Below, piece by piece: positions 13,062-23,618 of a stretch of 53,115 bases of DNA. The notes beneath the pieces were generated by a model, which searched no databases, was not told where the DNA came from, and was given only the letters and a program-made list of their open reading frames with translations. The translations under genes were made by a program, and so were the position numbers. Source of the stretch: Perkinsus olseni. Taxonomy: Eukaryota > Perkinsozoa > Perkinsida. How positions within the stretch are numbered: the stretch's first letter is position 1; every line of letters starts with the position of its first letter. Location of the stretch: positions 1 to 53,115 of the forward strand of contig JABANN010000206.1 in NCBI GenBank assembly GCA_013115125.1, given 5' to 3'.

Positions 13062-13444
13062 TTTAACAACAACAATAACAACAAAAGCCAACAGGACATG
13101 TGATGATAAACAACCTCGTTACACTCGGGAGTACTAGCAGCGGCTACGCCACCAACCACAGCAGCAACACCAGCGCACTATTAATTTTCGTCGTGATGAG
13201 TTTTGTTACAGAAAAGTACCCCTACTAGGAATCGAACCTGCGCGAAAAATTGATCTGCCCCGAACTCTGCTATCAGTGACTTGATCGAAGCAAATGAAAC
13301 TGGTATATTACACGGAGTAGTAGAGGAATAATGCAGCGACAAGAGGAAGAACAAATCAGAGCAAACAACTACCGGACTAAGGCTAGAGACCCTCGTACAA
13401 TCATCTGACAACAACATCCAGTGGGGTAAAGACAAAAGGGCATG
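13062..13444. other. Intergenic gap between COPG and the START-domain gene
   Basis: No gene is recognised. Around 13207-13290 the minus strand has a perfect tRNA B-box word (GGTTCGATTCC) and an A-box-like word (TAGCAGAGTTCGG), but they are only 34 nt apart and no acceptor stem forms, so a tRNA is not called. Confidence 0.5.
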
Positions 13445-15124
13445 TCAAGAGTCTAGCATCCTCCTTACAGCTACCAGAGGAAGGGGGGAACCCGAACTTG
13501 GGCATACAATAGGAGTAGCATAAGGAGGAGGTCTACGCCTCTTGGGTTGCTCCTCAGTGGTGGCCTTAGCAGGCAATGTATTATCTTCTACCCTTACAGT
13601 AGATGCTGCACGGTCATGTTCTTCCTTCTTCCCCGTCAATGAACCACCAGTACAGGATGCTGCACTACTGCCTGCCTTCGACAACCCAACATCTTTATAT
13701 TTCTCTAACCGTTCAGGAGGATACTTGGACACAGCAGAAACGATGTTACTAACCATCTTAGGGAGGGTGGACTCAGCGACATGTCTCTCTAACCAAGCAG
13801 GCATTGAGGTGCCAACCCTAGGGTCCTCGTAGTAGTAGAGACAGTACCGGCTCTGCAGAGATGATGACCCTTGAAGTGGTGTATTAGGCTTTACACAAGA
13901 CAGGCTAATATAGTCCGTAACACGAATTGAACTATCGTCTTTCCTGCCTGCCTCCTGCAGACCAAGTGAGAGCATGGCACGAGTATCACTTGCTGGCAGT
14001 ACTAGAGGGATCTGACGATACCGATAGAGCCTAGGGGAGAAGGGCCAAGGCCACTTGGACTTCCAGACTAAGGTACTGCTACCGTCCTCCCCTTCATCCT
14101 CCTTCCTTGCCCCTTCAAACGTAGCATCCCATGAGGGCCTGTTGTCTATGTCAACGTTAAGGGCATGGAACTGGGCAGGAGCCACTGCGATATCCCCAGT
14201 CATCATCCACTGGGGGGTTGGGCTCCTCTTCCCTCCTTCAGTCATCAACTCCTTCCGCCATATCGTGCAAGTGTATTGGCCCTCCTTCTCAAGATACCCA
14301 AACTTCTGCCAACCACTATCGGCCAGGAATGCATCAGGATCGGCCCCCATCTCATCAGACACAAGTGTCAATGCATCACCTAGCAACGACTTCACCCGTG
14401 GAGGTAGGGCCAAACCAGCTGGAACATCAAACTCCTTATCCAGCCGCCCAGAGCTGGACTCGGGCACCGCTGCGGCCGGCAATTCTGCCCTATCTTCTTC
14501 CTCCGACCCCAGTGAGAGGTCGGCTGTTACGCTCTGGTTCGCGCTGCTAACCTGTGTATCTAGGTTTTCACTATTAGTGGGTTTAGCAGGAGAGGCATGG
14601 GCCTCCTCTACAGTAGCAGCAGCATACTTATCGAACGGATCCACTGGAATAAGAATCTTCTCAGAGGGCAGTGCAACAGCCGCAGAAGGAGGTAGTAGCG
14701 TATCTTTAGTCGGCCAGGGTACCAGTTGCCACGTAGGCAGGAATGACATGTGCACTGGTGCCTTGAGTAATGATGACTGAGGGGCCTCTGCTTCTTCCTG
14801 GTGCTGGTCTGCTGCCACCGCCGATGATGCCAGTCCAGGGTTACCGTGATGCTCATCACTACCGTCCTGTTCAACTGCCCCGGACACCACCTCCATGCGG
14901 CCCTTAGCTTCCTTGCTATCCTTCCAAACCTCATGTACTACCACCGCCCCCACAGCCATACCCAGCATCAGCTTTTGCCGCACAGACGGCTTGCCCAGAC
15001 GATAAAGCGTATCCAACCCGAACTCACCACTGAAAGAAGACCATCGCCATCGATGATGGTTATGAGACAAAGTGCTCTTATGATAGTAACAGTACTGGCG
15101 GGAATGCCATGATAAAACAACCAT
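13445..15124 (-). CDS. START-domain lipid-transfer protein, probably membrane- or mitochondrion-associated
   Basis: One uninterrupted frame of 559 codons, without introns, unlike most neighbours. Residues about 50-65 (LMLGMAVGAVVVHEVW) form a hydrophobic span after a His/Arg/Ser-rich N-terminus. Residues about 70-235 are low-complexity linker. Residues about 240-440 look like a START domain of the PCTP/STARD7 type: GWQKFGYLEKEGQYTCTIWR, NVDIDNRPSWDATFEGAR, WKSKWPWPFSPRLYRYRQ and a C-terminal helix (MPAWLERHVAESTLPKMV). This fold binds one lipid in a tunnel, so transfer of a phospholipid or sterol is inferred, with no ligand specificity visible. The tail is Pro/Arg-rich. The N-terminus could be a mitochondrial signal-anchor, as in STARD7. 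Confidence 0.85.
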   Translation of the reverse strand: MVVLSWHSRQYCYYHKSTLSHNHHRWRWSSFSGEFGLDTLYRLGKPSVRQKLMLGMAVGAVVVHEVWKDSKEAKGRMEVVSGAVEQDGSDEHHGNPGLASSAVAADQHQEEAEAPQSSLLKAPVHMSFLPTWQLVPWPTKDTLLPPSAAVALPSEKILIPVDPFDKYAAATVEEAHASPAKPTNSENLDTQVSSANQSVTADLSLGSEEEDRAELPAAAVPESSSGRLDKEFDVPAGLALPPRVKSLLGDALTLVSDEMGADPDAFLADSGWQKFGYLEKEGQYTCTIWRKELMTEGGKRSPTPQWMMTGDIAVAPAQFHALNVDIDNRPSWDATFEGARKEDEGEDGSSTLVWKSKWPWPFSPRLYRYRQIPLVLPASDTRAMLSLGLQEAGRKDDSSIRVTDYISLSCVKPNTPLQGSSSLQSRYCLYYYEDPRVGTSMPAWLERHVAESTLPKMVSNIVSAVSKYPPERLEKYKDVGLSKAGSSAASCTGGSLTGKKEEHDRAASTVRVEDNTLPAKATTEEQPKRRRPPPYATPIVCPSSGSPLPLVAVRRMLDS

Positions 15125-15259
15125 TATCGGAAAACTAAAACTAGAGGCAGCCTAGACCATTGCCTACTGCATCAACACAACAGTAATGGTCCTGCGTCTG
15201 TGAGTAGAAATGGGTATGAGGAACTGTCCCTTCTCTCTAGATGATTAATATTCCTGCGG

Positions 15260-15279
15260 CTACTGTAACAAAATATCAA

Positions 15280-15313
<34 letters not shown>

Positions 15314-15634
15314 TGCGTTCAAATCCACAGGGCCCATCACAGGAGAGGCCTCTTTAGGCGCCTCGGGACGGGAGGGATGAATATTATACAAAACGGCATC
15401 ATCCAACCCCCATGAGTAGAATAGAACCCTGAATAACACCACCACAGTGGATATACGCCGAGACCAGATCGGTAACATAATCTTCGTCACAGGTGGGAAT
15501 GGCAACAAAGTCTTGAGTCGATGCAGCAGGTAGGCGTCAGCTCGGCTACGGCACAGCAGAGAAGCATAGGTGATACCAAAGCGCAGGTTAACAAAACTCT
15601 TGGTGATGCTTCTCGCAGTCACTGCATCGGTCAT
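15260..15634 (-). CDS. Small protein or 3' part of the RING gene, with C-terminal poly-Asp
   Basis: An open frame of 124 codons with a basic, possibly mitochondrial N-terminus (MTDAVTARSITKSFVNLRFG) and hydrophobic stretches (ISTVVVLFRVLFYSW). The acidic C-terminus is encoded by an (ATC)n repeat read as Asp. Its ATG overlaps the stop of the upstream RING gene as ATGA. Because a GTATGA donor-like word sits exactly there, it may instead be the last exon of that gene: a 38-nt intron ending at CACCAAG would join the frames in phase. No family recognised. Confidence 0.5.
15281..15313. repeat. (ATC)n trinucleotide repeat, read as poly-Asp
   Basis: Eleven perfect units. On the minus strand it encodes the Asp run at the C-terminus of the frame at 15260-15634. 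Confidence 0.95.
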
Positions 15635-16272
15635 ACATTGAGGTAGAGGGCGGCAGCAGCCGCAGGTATGGGAATAGTAGCACTACCACTACTGTTGTAG
15701 GGTTGCACCGGGACAAGGGCAGTACTGCAGCTGTACTTCACGTTATCCTTATCAGTACCACCAGGACTCTTCATCAGAGGTGAACGGCACAGCGGACAAG
15801 AGCTCACAGCAGGAGCATCGCTATGCCGTCGCCTTCTCCTATCGTACTCATCATGTACAATGACTTCCTTCATACAATTCTCATGAAACTCGTGACCGCA
15901 CGACTTCAACTTAACCCAATTACCGGCTATCGACTCATCTTGTAGGCATACAGCACAGGTGTCCTCATCCATTGGTCTACTCTCCACATCAGCAACGCTA
16001 TCCAATAACAACGCAGCGCGGGCGTTGGCCTTCGCCGTCCTTATTCTTTCCGCCTCAGTAATGCGACGGTTCCGGGCCACTTGTTTTCGATATGAAAGGT
16101 ACCGAGAGAGAGCGAAGGGTACGAATACCCAGGCTACTAGTACCGCTATAATGGCTACTCGGCCGGTACCAGAATTACTTATCAGACTCAACAATAGTAC
16201 CAAGGCAACGGAGGTCCAGACGAAGGCTAGAAATGGCCTCCGTGCGAAAAGCCGCCGAACTGTATCATTCAT
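15631..16272 (-). CDS. RING-H2 membrane protein, probable E3 ubiquitin ligase
   Basis: An intronless frame of 213 codons. Residues about 14-60 contain two hydrophobic spans (FLAFVWTSVALVLLLSLI and VAIIAVLVAWVFVPFAL). A basic, probably cytosolic, coiled region follows. Residues about 105-170 are a RING-H2 finger: CAVCLQDE, then CGHEFHENC, then CPLCRSP, so the order C-x2-C, C-x-H-x2-H-x2-C, C-x2-C is visible. A 20-odd-residue Arg/His-rich insert lies inside the finger. RING-H2 fingers recruit E2 enzymes, so membrane-bound ubiquitin ligation is inferred. The C-terminus is Ala/Pro-rich. The stop overlaps the start of the next frame by four bases, which may be a real overlap or a hidden intron. 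Confidence 0.85.
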   Translation of the reverse strand: MNDTVRRLFARRPFLAFVWTSVALVLLLSLISNSGTGRVAIIAVLVAWVFVPFALSRYLSYRKQVARNRRITEAERIRTAKANARAALLLDSVADVESRPMDEDTCAVCLQDESIAGNWVKLKSCGHEFHENCMKEVIVHDEYDRRRRRHSDAPAVSSCPLCRSPLMKSPGGTDKDNVKYSCSTALVPVQPYNSSGSATIPIPAAAAALYLNV

Positions 16273-17072
16273 GCAGCAGCAGCAGGTCGGAGTAGCGAAT
16301 CGAGAGGGAATTCTCTCTGAGTAGAGATAAAGTCACTACTCGGCAGCAAGAAAGTTAAAACTGAGAAGACCGGCATGTTATGAAACACAGAGATACTAAT
16401 CCCACTCCTCCAGAGATCAATCTGAAGCGTGTCACCTCGACCACCAAAGCGACGAAAGAGACCCTCTTCGAGAGATAACTACGCGCCTTACTCGTAGTAC
16501 TATATTGGTGACCTTCAATAAGCATCAAGGGAGTGTGGCAACGGCTGACGACGCAAGTGGACACCTGCATACCTAAGGCCCGGGTAGTGTGTTGCGCTTT
16601 GAAGTTGAGCCGCAAAAATGCAAGGGGAATGGTGGAAGTGATCCGAGGAAGAATCTCGCTCGCCCGATAATTTCACGGCACGCGTGCTGCTGAATCTACA
16701 AGGGTTCGTCGTTGGCTGCTATGAGCAGCCCGTCTCCGCGAGATCAACCTCGTAAGGCCTGGTACGGTGGCCAGCACTGTGTACGTGGCTGCTTAGGAGA
16801 GTAGAGCGTTCGATAAAAGCACCCGTTTCAGCGCCCACGGAAGTATCGAATTTATCTAGTGCCAAAGACGGGGCCCGAAATAGTCGTAGATCATGCCAAG
16901 AACACTGTGTGAGGGCAGTCTCAGCCTGCTTAGCCACCATTCGAACGCAAGCATCTCAAACAGGGGTCTAGACATCTTCGACACAATGCACATGCAACAC
17001 CAGTGATGACTGGTGACCAGCCAGGACATCTCGATAAAATCAGATAAGCAAGCGCGATAACAACGAGCTTCA
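16273..17072. other. 800-base gap, no supported gene
   Basis: This stretch separates the RING gene from the secreted-protein gene. Short minus-strand frames occur at 16355-16615 and 16719-16940, but they have no start, splice or family support. It includes the RING gene's leader and the 3' end of the next gene. Confidence 0.45.
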
Positions 17073-17968
17073 TCACTGCTCACTACGATTCTCTTCCCAC
17101 TCCTCAAGTTGATCCTGGATTCTTGCAGCATTGTCTTTAACGAAATCAAACAGCCAATCAAGGTCACCACGTACATACTTCCCACAGGGGTGGAAGGCAA
17201 GGAAGTGATATATTGTCTCGCATGTACGAGTGTTGTACCCTGAACTCCAATCAATCTTATTGATGAGAGATTTCGTAGCGTTTCCTTTCAAATGAGCCAA
17301 GGGTGAGAACGGGCCCTCTTTCAGGAGCATTTCCTCGGCACGACTCCTCTCTTCAGTACCCCTCGCCCCAACCTCGATCTTCGGATGCCCACCATCGCGG
17401 GACGCATGATACGAGGATGCTTGCACGACTAGCTGATTCTCGTCCTCTCTGAAGGCGACGAAGGTGAAGCCAATCAGCGGTAGCGAGACAAAGATAATTC
17501 GCGGCTTACTCAACAATCAAGTTACGACGAATGGGAACGTCGTGCGAAAGGGCTTTGATGTAAGTGAAAGCTTCCTGCTCTCTGTCTAGGTGAAGCCAGA
17601 GACGCAGTCCTTCGCTGATATACTGCCGTTTAAGAAAACAAAGATCGCCAATATTATTCTCCTTATTATGGACATACTCCACCTCTGCCTGACAGTTCGG
17701 ATCCAGTTCAAGACACGACTGTCGAGCCAACAGGATAAACCAGTTGCAGGCTGCTCAAGACTTACAGTAGCGTCGGTCGCGTACTCCCCGAATTTAACAG
17801 TATCCTCGTTCACCTGCAGGCAACTCTAGATTAACGAAGCATCGAGCTGGGTTGTATAGGGCTACTCACCTCTAGAGCCTTCGGCTGTTCACCACTACTA
17901 TGGAGAGCCTCGAGAGAAGATGGCATGAGGAGAAGGACGGTCACCGAGTAAAGGCAGATGATAGTCAT
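17073..17968 (-). CDS. Secreted protein of unknown family, about 240 residues
   Basis: I do not recognise this family. Exon 1 encodes a clean signal peptide (MTIICLYSVTVLLLMPSS) with likely cleavage near SLEA. Exon 2 is joined through a GTGAGT...CCTGCAG intron and reads VNEDTVKFGEYATDAT. Exon 3 is joined through GTAAGT...CGACAG and begins SCLELDPNCQAEVEY. The last exon follows a GTAAGCC...TTCAG intron. All three phases agree. The mature part has several Cys and is otherwise hydrophilic, ending in a Glu-rich tail (LEEWEENRSEQ). Such small multi-exon secreted proteins without wide relatives are common in perkinsids, so a lineage-specific family is likely. A TATA-like word lies 53-61 nt upstream of the start. 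Confidence 0.75.
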
Positions 17969-19288
17969 TGTTAATAACAACGAGTGTAGTCCCTAAGGCA
18001 AAGAATCGGCCGGCAGGCCGGTTTTTATAAGCTCCCGCGGGCGCTGGGGCCGATGTTCCAGGAAAATTTGAGGATGTCCGATTTCTTAGAATCCCTAGTT
18101 GGGTTGTCCCAACACTCCACTGTGGCGGTGCACAACAGAACTTCCGTCAGCAAAAGTGGTAAGGTGACGACTGTCAGCAAAACCTCGCTCGCGGAAAATA
18201 ATGAACGGCATGAAATGAACGGATAATGAAGGCTCGCATTGAACAGAAGCTGCTTTGGGCCACCTTCATCTGCTCCCTGCTTCTTGTGCGCAGCCTCATG
18301 CTCAATTAGTCTGCTACCGGGCTTCCATCTTGTAGAATCACCACATTTTTTACAGCCACATCAGCAAAACTCGCACGAGTAGAGGAACTTGCCCCGGAGT
18401 CCGAGGCCCGGACGTCCTCAAGCTGGAGCCAATCATACTTGCTCGCGAACTTTCTAATGCAGCTCATTGATCTCGGAGAAAGGGGATATCCTGAGTATCC
18501 TATTAGCTGACCGATCTTTGCATGTGTTGAGGCTGCAGCGCAAGCGCGCCTGACGCGTGCGTGCCATGCACATGCGCGCTAACCCGGATGGTACGTGGGT
18601 GGTCCGAATTTCGTATTTCAACCCGCCTAGAGCCCCGACAGATGCGACTCAGGGCCCGATTTTACATCCGCGCGTAACCGACTTAGGGATTAACAGTTTG
18701 TTATAACAAGACCAATAGGAGGGTAACCGCAAGAATTATCCACGCTATTCGCCATGCTATCGATTGACACTATCGAGTTGGCAGCTCGATGGATGCTCGC
18801 CTGCCAGCTTCTCAATTATTCTTCCCTTCCTCATACCTCCGCACCCATATGCCTGCGAAGGAGTGGAAGTGGAAGATCAGCAACCTAAATTTCCCCGAAA
18901 CTTTGAGGACCGAAGTATCCGGCCGGCATGGTTGAGGTCTTGCAGAACAGATGATCGACAGAAAGACCGACGCTCCTAAGACTTGCGCCTATTATTATAG
19001 ATGGAGGTTCATGCTTAGCCTGTAGCGAGCCCAAGCGAACGGGCGAAGGCCCAATAACTTCATGGAAGCGGGAAATCATCGTTCGTGCGCCGCCCATTGT
19101 TCTCGCCCCCCCCCCGCTGATCGGCATACAAGAAGAAAGGCCACCTACGCCGGCGCTCAAATTTTCCGCATTTCGAGCGCACTCTACTTTCTGGCGCATC
19201 GAGATGAAACCGTTCGCCCCAAGTGACTCCTCTCACTTCTCGAAGGCACACAGCACTGACGCGCAACATGTAATGCTTCTCCGAAACG
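17969..19288. other. 1.3-kb gap, no supported gene
   Basis: The widest gap in the window. The part next to 17968 presumably contains the secreted-protein promoter. A plus-strand frame at 18764-18979 has a hydrophobic centre but no other support. Ten consecutive C bases occur at 19106-19115. Nothing else is recognised. Confidence 0.5.
18021..18029 (-). promoter_or_regulatory. TATA-like word upstream of the secreted-protein gene
   Basis: On the minus strand this reads TATAAAAAC, 53-61 nt before the presumed start codon and next to a GC-rich palindrome (ggccggcaggccgg). Position and composition suit a core promoter. Perkinsid promoters are poorly defined, so this is only suggestive. Confidence 0.25.
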
Positions 19289-22200
19289 TCATTCCCCCTC
19301 GGGCTGCCTATGCTTCTTCTCTTTCTTTAAAGGCTGCACCTCTAGTCCCAACGACCGGAACATAAAGCTCATCTCCCGGCAGGTCTCCTCGTAGTTCTGT
19401 GGCGCAGACGTCGTGCCGAAGTGTCCGCCTTCTCCAGCCTTGTGGATCCGTACCACTAGATTATCGGCCTCGGTAGCAGTCCGAAGCCGTTCCGCCCATT
19501 TCAGTGGAGCCCAGTAAGGCACTCTCGAGTCATCAACAGCGCAGGATAGGAAAATGGGAGGGTAGGTGACGGAACTGCCACTGCTTTCACAACCTGATGT
19601 TGACACAGCCGTAACCACTACTACACCGATAGAGCTGGTGCTTACTACTGATGATGTTATGGTAGGGCGCATAGCTCTTCATAGCGGCCATTGCATCTGG
19701 ATCCCTAACAATATCCCCCCATTCCTCCTTCTCGTGTTGAGTTAGAGGTAGAGTATCGTCCAGCATACACGAGAGTGGATCAAGGAAAGGAACCCGAAGT
19801 ATCTGATAAACCTATTCAACGAATGATGACACTGAGATGGTCGAGGGCGTACCGCAGCACCGCCAATCCACCGATTGCCCCATAGATTGAGGTGCTCTGC
19901 CAGAATGAGTCCCCCGGCGGAGGCTGCCGTTGCACAGAGCAGCTCCGGCCGAGTGACATCATTAGCGACGAGCCATCTCAAACAATCCTCGAAGTCCGTC
20001 AGTGACCAGTGTCGGCTTGAACTCCTACAAAGGGAATCTTCGTAGTGCGACTAGAAAGGTGGTGTATTACTTAGCCTGTTGATGCCATGCAGCCCCTCTC
20101 TCCCCTCCGCCCCGGACATGTGCCCATGCCACATTCCAGCCTCTAGAGATCAAGGATATTGTCCTCGGATGCCAGGCTGCTTCCAGTACCGTGCCGTATA
20201 CACCATACCTACCGTAGGAATCAAGCGGGAGAAAAAGGGCTTCTCATTAATTCTCGGGGGTGTGGGCCTTACACTTGCACGAAAGTGGGGGCCGGCTGAC
20301 CAACACTGCCCGCTGGTGATGCTAGAGTGAGCAGGATATCTGCTGACCCATCGCTGGACGGGACCCTAACCTGAAGAACACCGATGCAACGCCCGAGTCA
20401 CTCAGAACCGCCTGATGAGGAATGCGAAGAACAGTGAGCACCCCTACAATACTACTGCTCACCCTTTCCACAGTCATTTCCGGTTCCCGTTTGTATTGAT
20501 ACTCCCTGCTCTTTGTGGCCTTTATTTTGAACTCGGTCATATCATAGTCCAATGCAACCCCAGGTATAGCAGGGGAGGAGAATATCAGTCGTGAGCTCTT
20601 TGCGAAGAAGTCGCCATTAACGCCTAAATCTCCGGCATTGCCCTCAAACCACCCGAGCGTCTCTAGTCCTACCCAGTTCAACCGCTCCCACTTTGAAGCG
20701 TCCAACGAAGGGAAATCGGAAGGCGTCGTCGACATCTGGGTGCAGATCGACTTCGGTATTGATAAGCTGCGCCGCCGTCGGTGCCTTCTCCATGGTCTCC
20801 GATAAGGCCTCCTCCACTACGTGGTCGGCTGCAGTGGACTCGGGGTCCCTCCGCTTCAAAGCCTCATAGTCAGCAAGCTTTCTAGCAGCTTCCTTCTCAG
20901 AAGCATCATCCGGTGCTCCAGAGATAACCTTCGAGAACATATCCTCAACGGTCTCCTGCGGTGGCTTCTCCCGCAGGTCCAACACCTTATCAGTCGGGTC
21001 CTGAACCGTGACCATTGACTACCTAGAACGTCGGTACTTGGTTGATGCTCACATGGTGCTTGGCACGATGCTGCATGAGGTGGACGAGTGGTACGAACGC
21101 AGTCGGCTTATCCTTCTTCACGTGGTCCGGTGTACCACACTGGGTGTCCTCAAAGTGTACGGCCTACAAGGGGTTAGTGATGGCAAGCTAGAAGGTGGTA
21201 ACCTACCTCTACAGCAGGCTCCCCCTCCATTCCCCAACCATACAGCATGAGGCATCGATCGAACATATCAATATCAGTGATAGACATCTCGTCTGGGGTA
21301 TGGAAGTGCTCCCATGCAGCCTCTCCCACACCATTGCTAATGTCAGCTAGACTAGCCCTGTAGACCGCGAAGTCCGGGTTGCTCTCGTTGGACACGGCGT
21401 AGATGTACCCCCAACGGTGCTCGCAGTAGTACTCCACACCAGAAACAGGAGCCTTCACAGGCTGCGGTGTGCCCTCCTCGGAGTCGCTAGATATGACACA
21501 AACCCTTGATGTGGTCTTGGTAACAGCGGACATGAATATAACTTTACCATCCTTGCTCTTGAACACATCAACATACTCCGCTGGATCAGTGCTCTCAAAG
21601 ACAACCTGCATCATCATTATGACTACGCCTAAGGCCATTACATGGAAGGACAATCACCCACCTCGTGGACGCTGCCATCGATCGTTCTGCGAACGACCCT
21701 CCACGACCTCAAGGTCTCCGGGTCCAGCTCAGTGTAATAGAGCATCTCCTTACCCGGGATGTACGTTACCTTGTCCACCCATTCAAAATTCCGTACCAAT
21801 GGTATCTGAGAATCACACGGTTGCTGCCATCTTCCCGGCACAGCATCGTACTTCGGGATAATGTGTGGGACCCCCGCCTGGTACGTGGCGGAAGATTAGA
21901 TCGAAGCGCTCATCGCCAGTAAAGTCTACTACCACCCCAACGAGGGAGTTGGAAGGGGCAAGCTTCACCGCTACTACTTCAACATACCTGTCATGAGAGC
22001 ATCTACCAATCCACAACATCACAGGATGACCTACGTGCCCTGGCCACGCTCTCGGACTAGCTCCCTCGTACAGAGCACCACTTCCTCATCTGCGGCGTGG
22101 GCCCCAGCACCAGCCACGGATGCAGGCACACGGCAGAAGCGGAGGAACTGCAGGCGGTCCTGGTCTAGCTCTTCTTGTGAAGTAGCGGTGTCGTCGGAGC

Positions 22201-22875
22201 CGACCATTCTCTGGAAGTACAAGTAGCCTACGGAGGAGTTACGTCGAGGATTGGTAATGGTGGCAGTTACCCTTGTCCTCCTCAGGCGACGATGTCCCCT
22301 CAGGCACCAACATGTCCGAGGCCTCATCGAAGAGTATCTTCTCGTATTCAAGACCTTTAGGGTTAGAAAAATACCTACAACAGACGTGAGCAAGCTGACA
22401 AATCCGTAGAGGTTGTCGGAATCATACTCATCAGCCAGGTCGTTCTCAGCGTCTATGATGGTCTGTACAGGGAGGGAGGTGGTAGGGTCCGCCACTTGCA
22501 CGAAGGACCAAGGATCATCGGCTGGATTGATGGCGCTCGGCCCGGGAGCGTGAAATAGTTGGCCTGATGAAACGGTGAACGGTCGAGACCCAATCCAGCC
22601 ATCACCAGGTCAGCTTCTCGCTGGAACCTACCCGCATGCCGCCCAGGGGCTGCTGCTGCTGCTGCCAGGCGGGTCGCTGGACCAACCACACCTGCAGTGC
22701 GCAAAGCCCCATTGAGTACTTGCCGCATCTTCATCGCCGATGATGAGGACATGAGAGCATAGAAACTAGGGGACTGCCAAACTGAGAAGGGTGTCGAGCA
22801 TTGAGAGACGAGTTGTGCAGAGAGCTGGCGGATCGCCGAAGCAGCAACATCGGCTGCTGCTGCTGCTGTTGCCAT
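19289..22875 (-). CDS. Oligopeptidase B-like serine peptidase (S9A)
   Basis: The family cleaves short peptides after Lys/Arg. A seven-bladed propeller gates an alpha/beta-hydrolase domain. The N-terminus is Ala-rich and partly poly-Ala (MATAAAAADVAASAIRQL), possibly a targeting sequence. Propeller segments include FEWVDKVTYIPGKEMLYYTE and EHRWGYIYAVSNESNPDF. The catalytic domain shows AASAGGLILAEHLN (nucleophile Ser), LTQHEKEEWGDI, AVDDSRVPYWAPLKWAERLR (Asp) and GEGGHFG (His), so the triad is present. About 100 mostly charged residues encoded at about 20740-21010 are extra to the bacterial enzyme. The gene has many short introns. The start ATG is only 30 nt from the APC11 stop upstream on the same strand. 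Confidence 0.9.
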
Positions 22876-22905
22876 CAACGCAGCCAGATTGAAGTGTTTA
22901 GAAGC

Positions 22906-23309
22906 TCATGGTTTGTCCACTGGTTTGAATTCTCTGCGGCACATCGGACATGGCTTCTGCTCATTAATCCACCTGATGGTATAGGCTTCGAGTTCGGGAA
23001 GAGATGGTACTGACCTTGATATGCAGTGGATGTGAAAATGATGACCGCATTCTCCCCACACTGGGGGGCAGTCATCCCCTGGTATCCTGCACTCCCCACA
23101 GGTGGCATCGAATGGCTGGCAGCAGATAGCACAGTCATCCTGACATCCTGAATCACTCATCATCATCATCATCATCATCATCATGATTCATGATGATGAT
23201 GATGGTGGTGGTCGGCATAGCAGCTATGTACGATTACGCGTCTTACCTCGGCGGTCTTCCACTTCCATGCAGCTACTGCGTGGATCTTCTTCACTTTTAT
23301 CTTCATCAT
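22906..23309 (-). CDS. APC11: Anaphase-promoting complex subunit 11 (RING)
   Basis: APC11 is the RING subunit of the APC/C ubiquitin ligase that drives anaphase and mitotic exit. Three exons (23247-23309, 23015-23139, 22906-22972) give 84 residues, equal to the usual length. Exon 1 reads MKIKVKKIHAVAAWKWKT, the conserved N-terminus. Exon 2 has CAICCQPFDATC, then IPGDDCPPVWGECGHHFH, then HC. Exon 3 has WINEQKPCPMCRREFK. All zinc ligands of the APC11-type RING are visible. Intron 1 (23140-23246, 107 nt) contains a (CAT)n-(ATG)n inverted repeat. Intron 2 is 42 nt. The start may be the first or second of two adjacent Met codons (23309 or 23306). Confidence 0.96.
23158..23213. repeat. (CAT)n then (ATG)n inverted repeat within APC11 intron 1
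   Basis: Nine CAT units run into gatt and then a CATGATGATG... arm. The two arms are complementary, so the transcript could fold into a near-perfect hairpin inside the intron. Confidence 0.85.
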
Positions 23310-23618
23310 ACCACCTCCTGGTAATGAGATTTTCAAGCTATCAACTATGACAAGCAGAGTGCTACTGTAGACTATCACTCCTTATAAACGCTACACGGTT
23401 GATAGTAATAATGACAAGGGAAGCTGGCCCTGCATGGCCATGATAACGACGATGACGACGACGATGGTGGCCCTAGAGTATATCTAGCTTAGTGACACTC
23501 TTGTACGGGTTCCTCTCTGGAGGGAACCATGTGGGGCAGTCCGCTCCGTCACGATGGGTTACGTTGTAGAATCCCAGGCACCTGATAAGCAACCGTACCC
23601 ACTAAGGGTAGCTCATCC
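23310..23618. other. Gap between APC11 and the methyltransferase, nothing recognised
   Basis: About 310 nt holding APC11's leader and the 3' end of the methyltransferase transcript. It contains a (GAC/GAT) simple stretch near 23446-23466. No frame with support. Confidence 0.5.

Noticed and set aside
13207-13290. tRNA on the minus strand with a perfect B-box (GGTTCGATTCC) and A-box-like TAGCAGAGTTCGG
   Set aside because: The boxes are only 34 nt apart, the T-stem pairs at only three positions and no acceptor stem is found. Chance or a decayed relic is more likely.
14055-14780. Plus-strand frame of 241 codons
   Set aside because: It lies antisense within the intronless START-domain gene, whose minus-strand frame has clear domain motifs.
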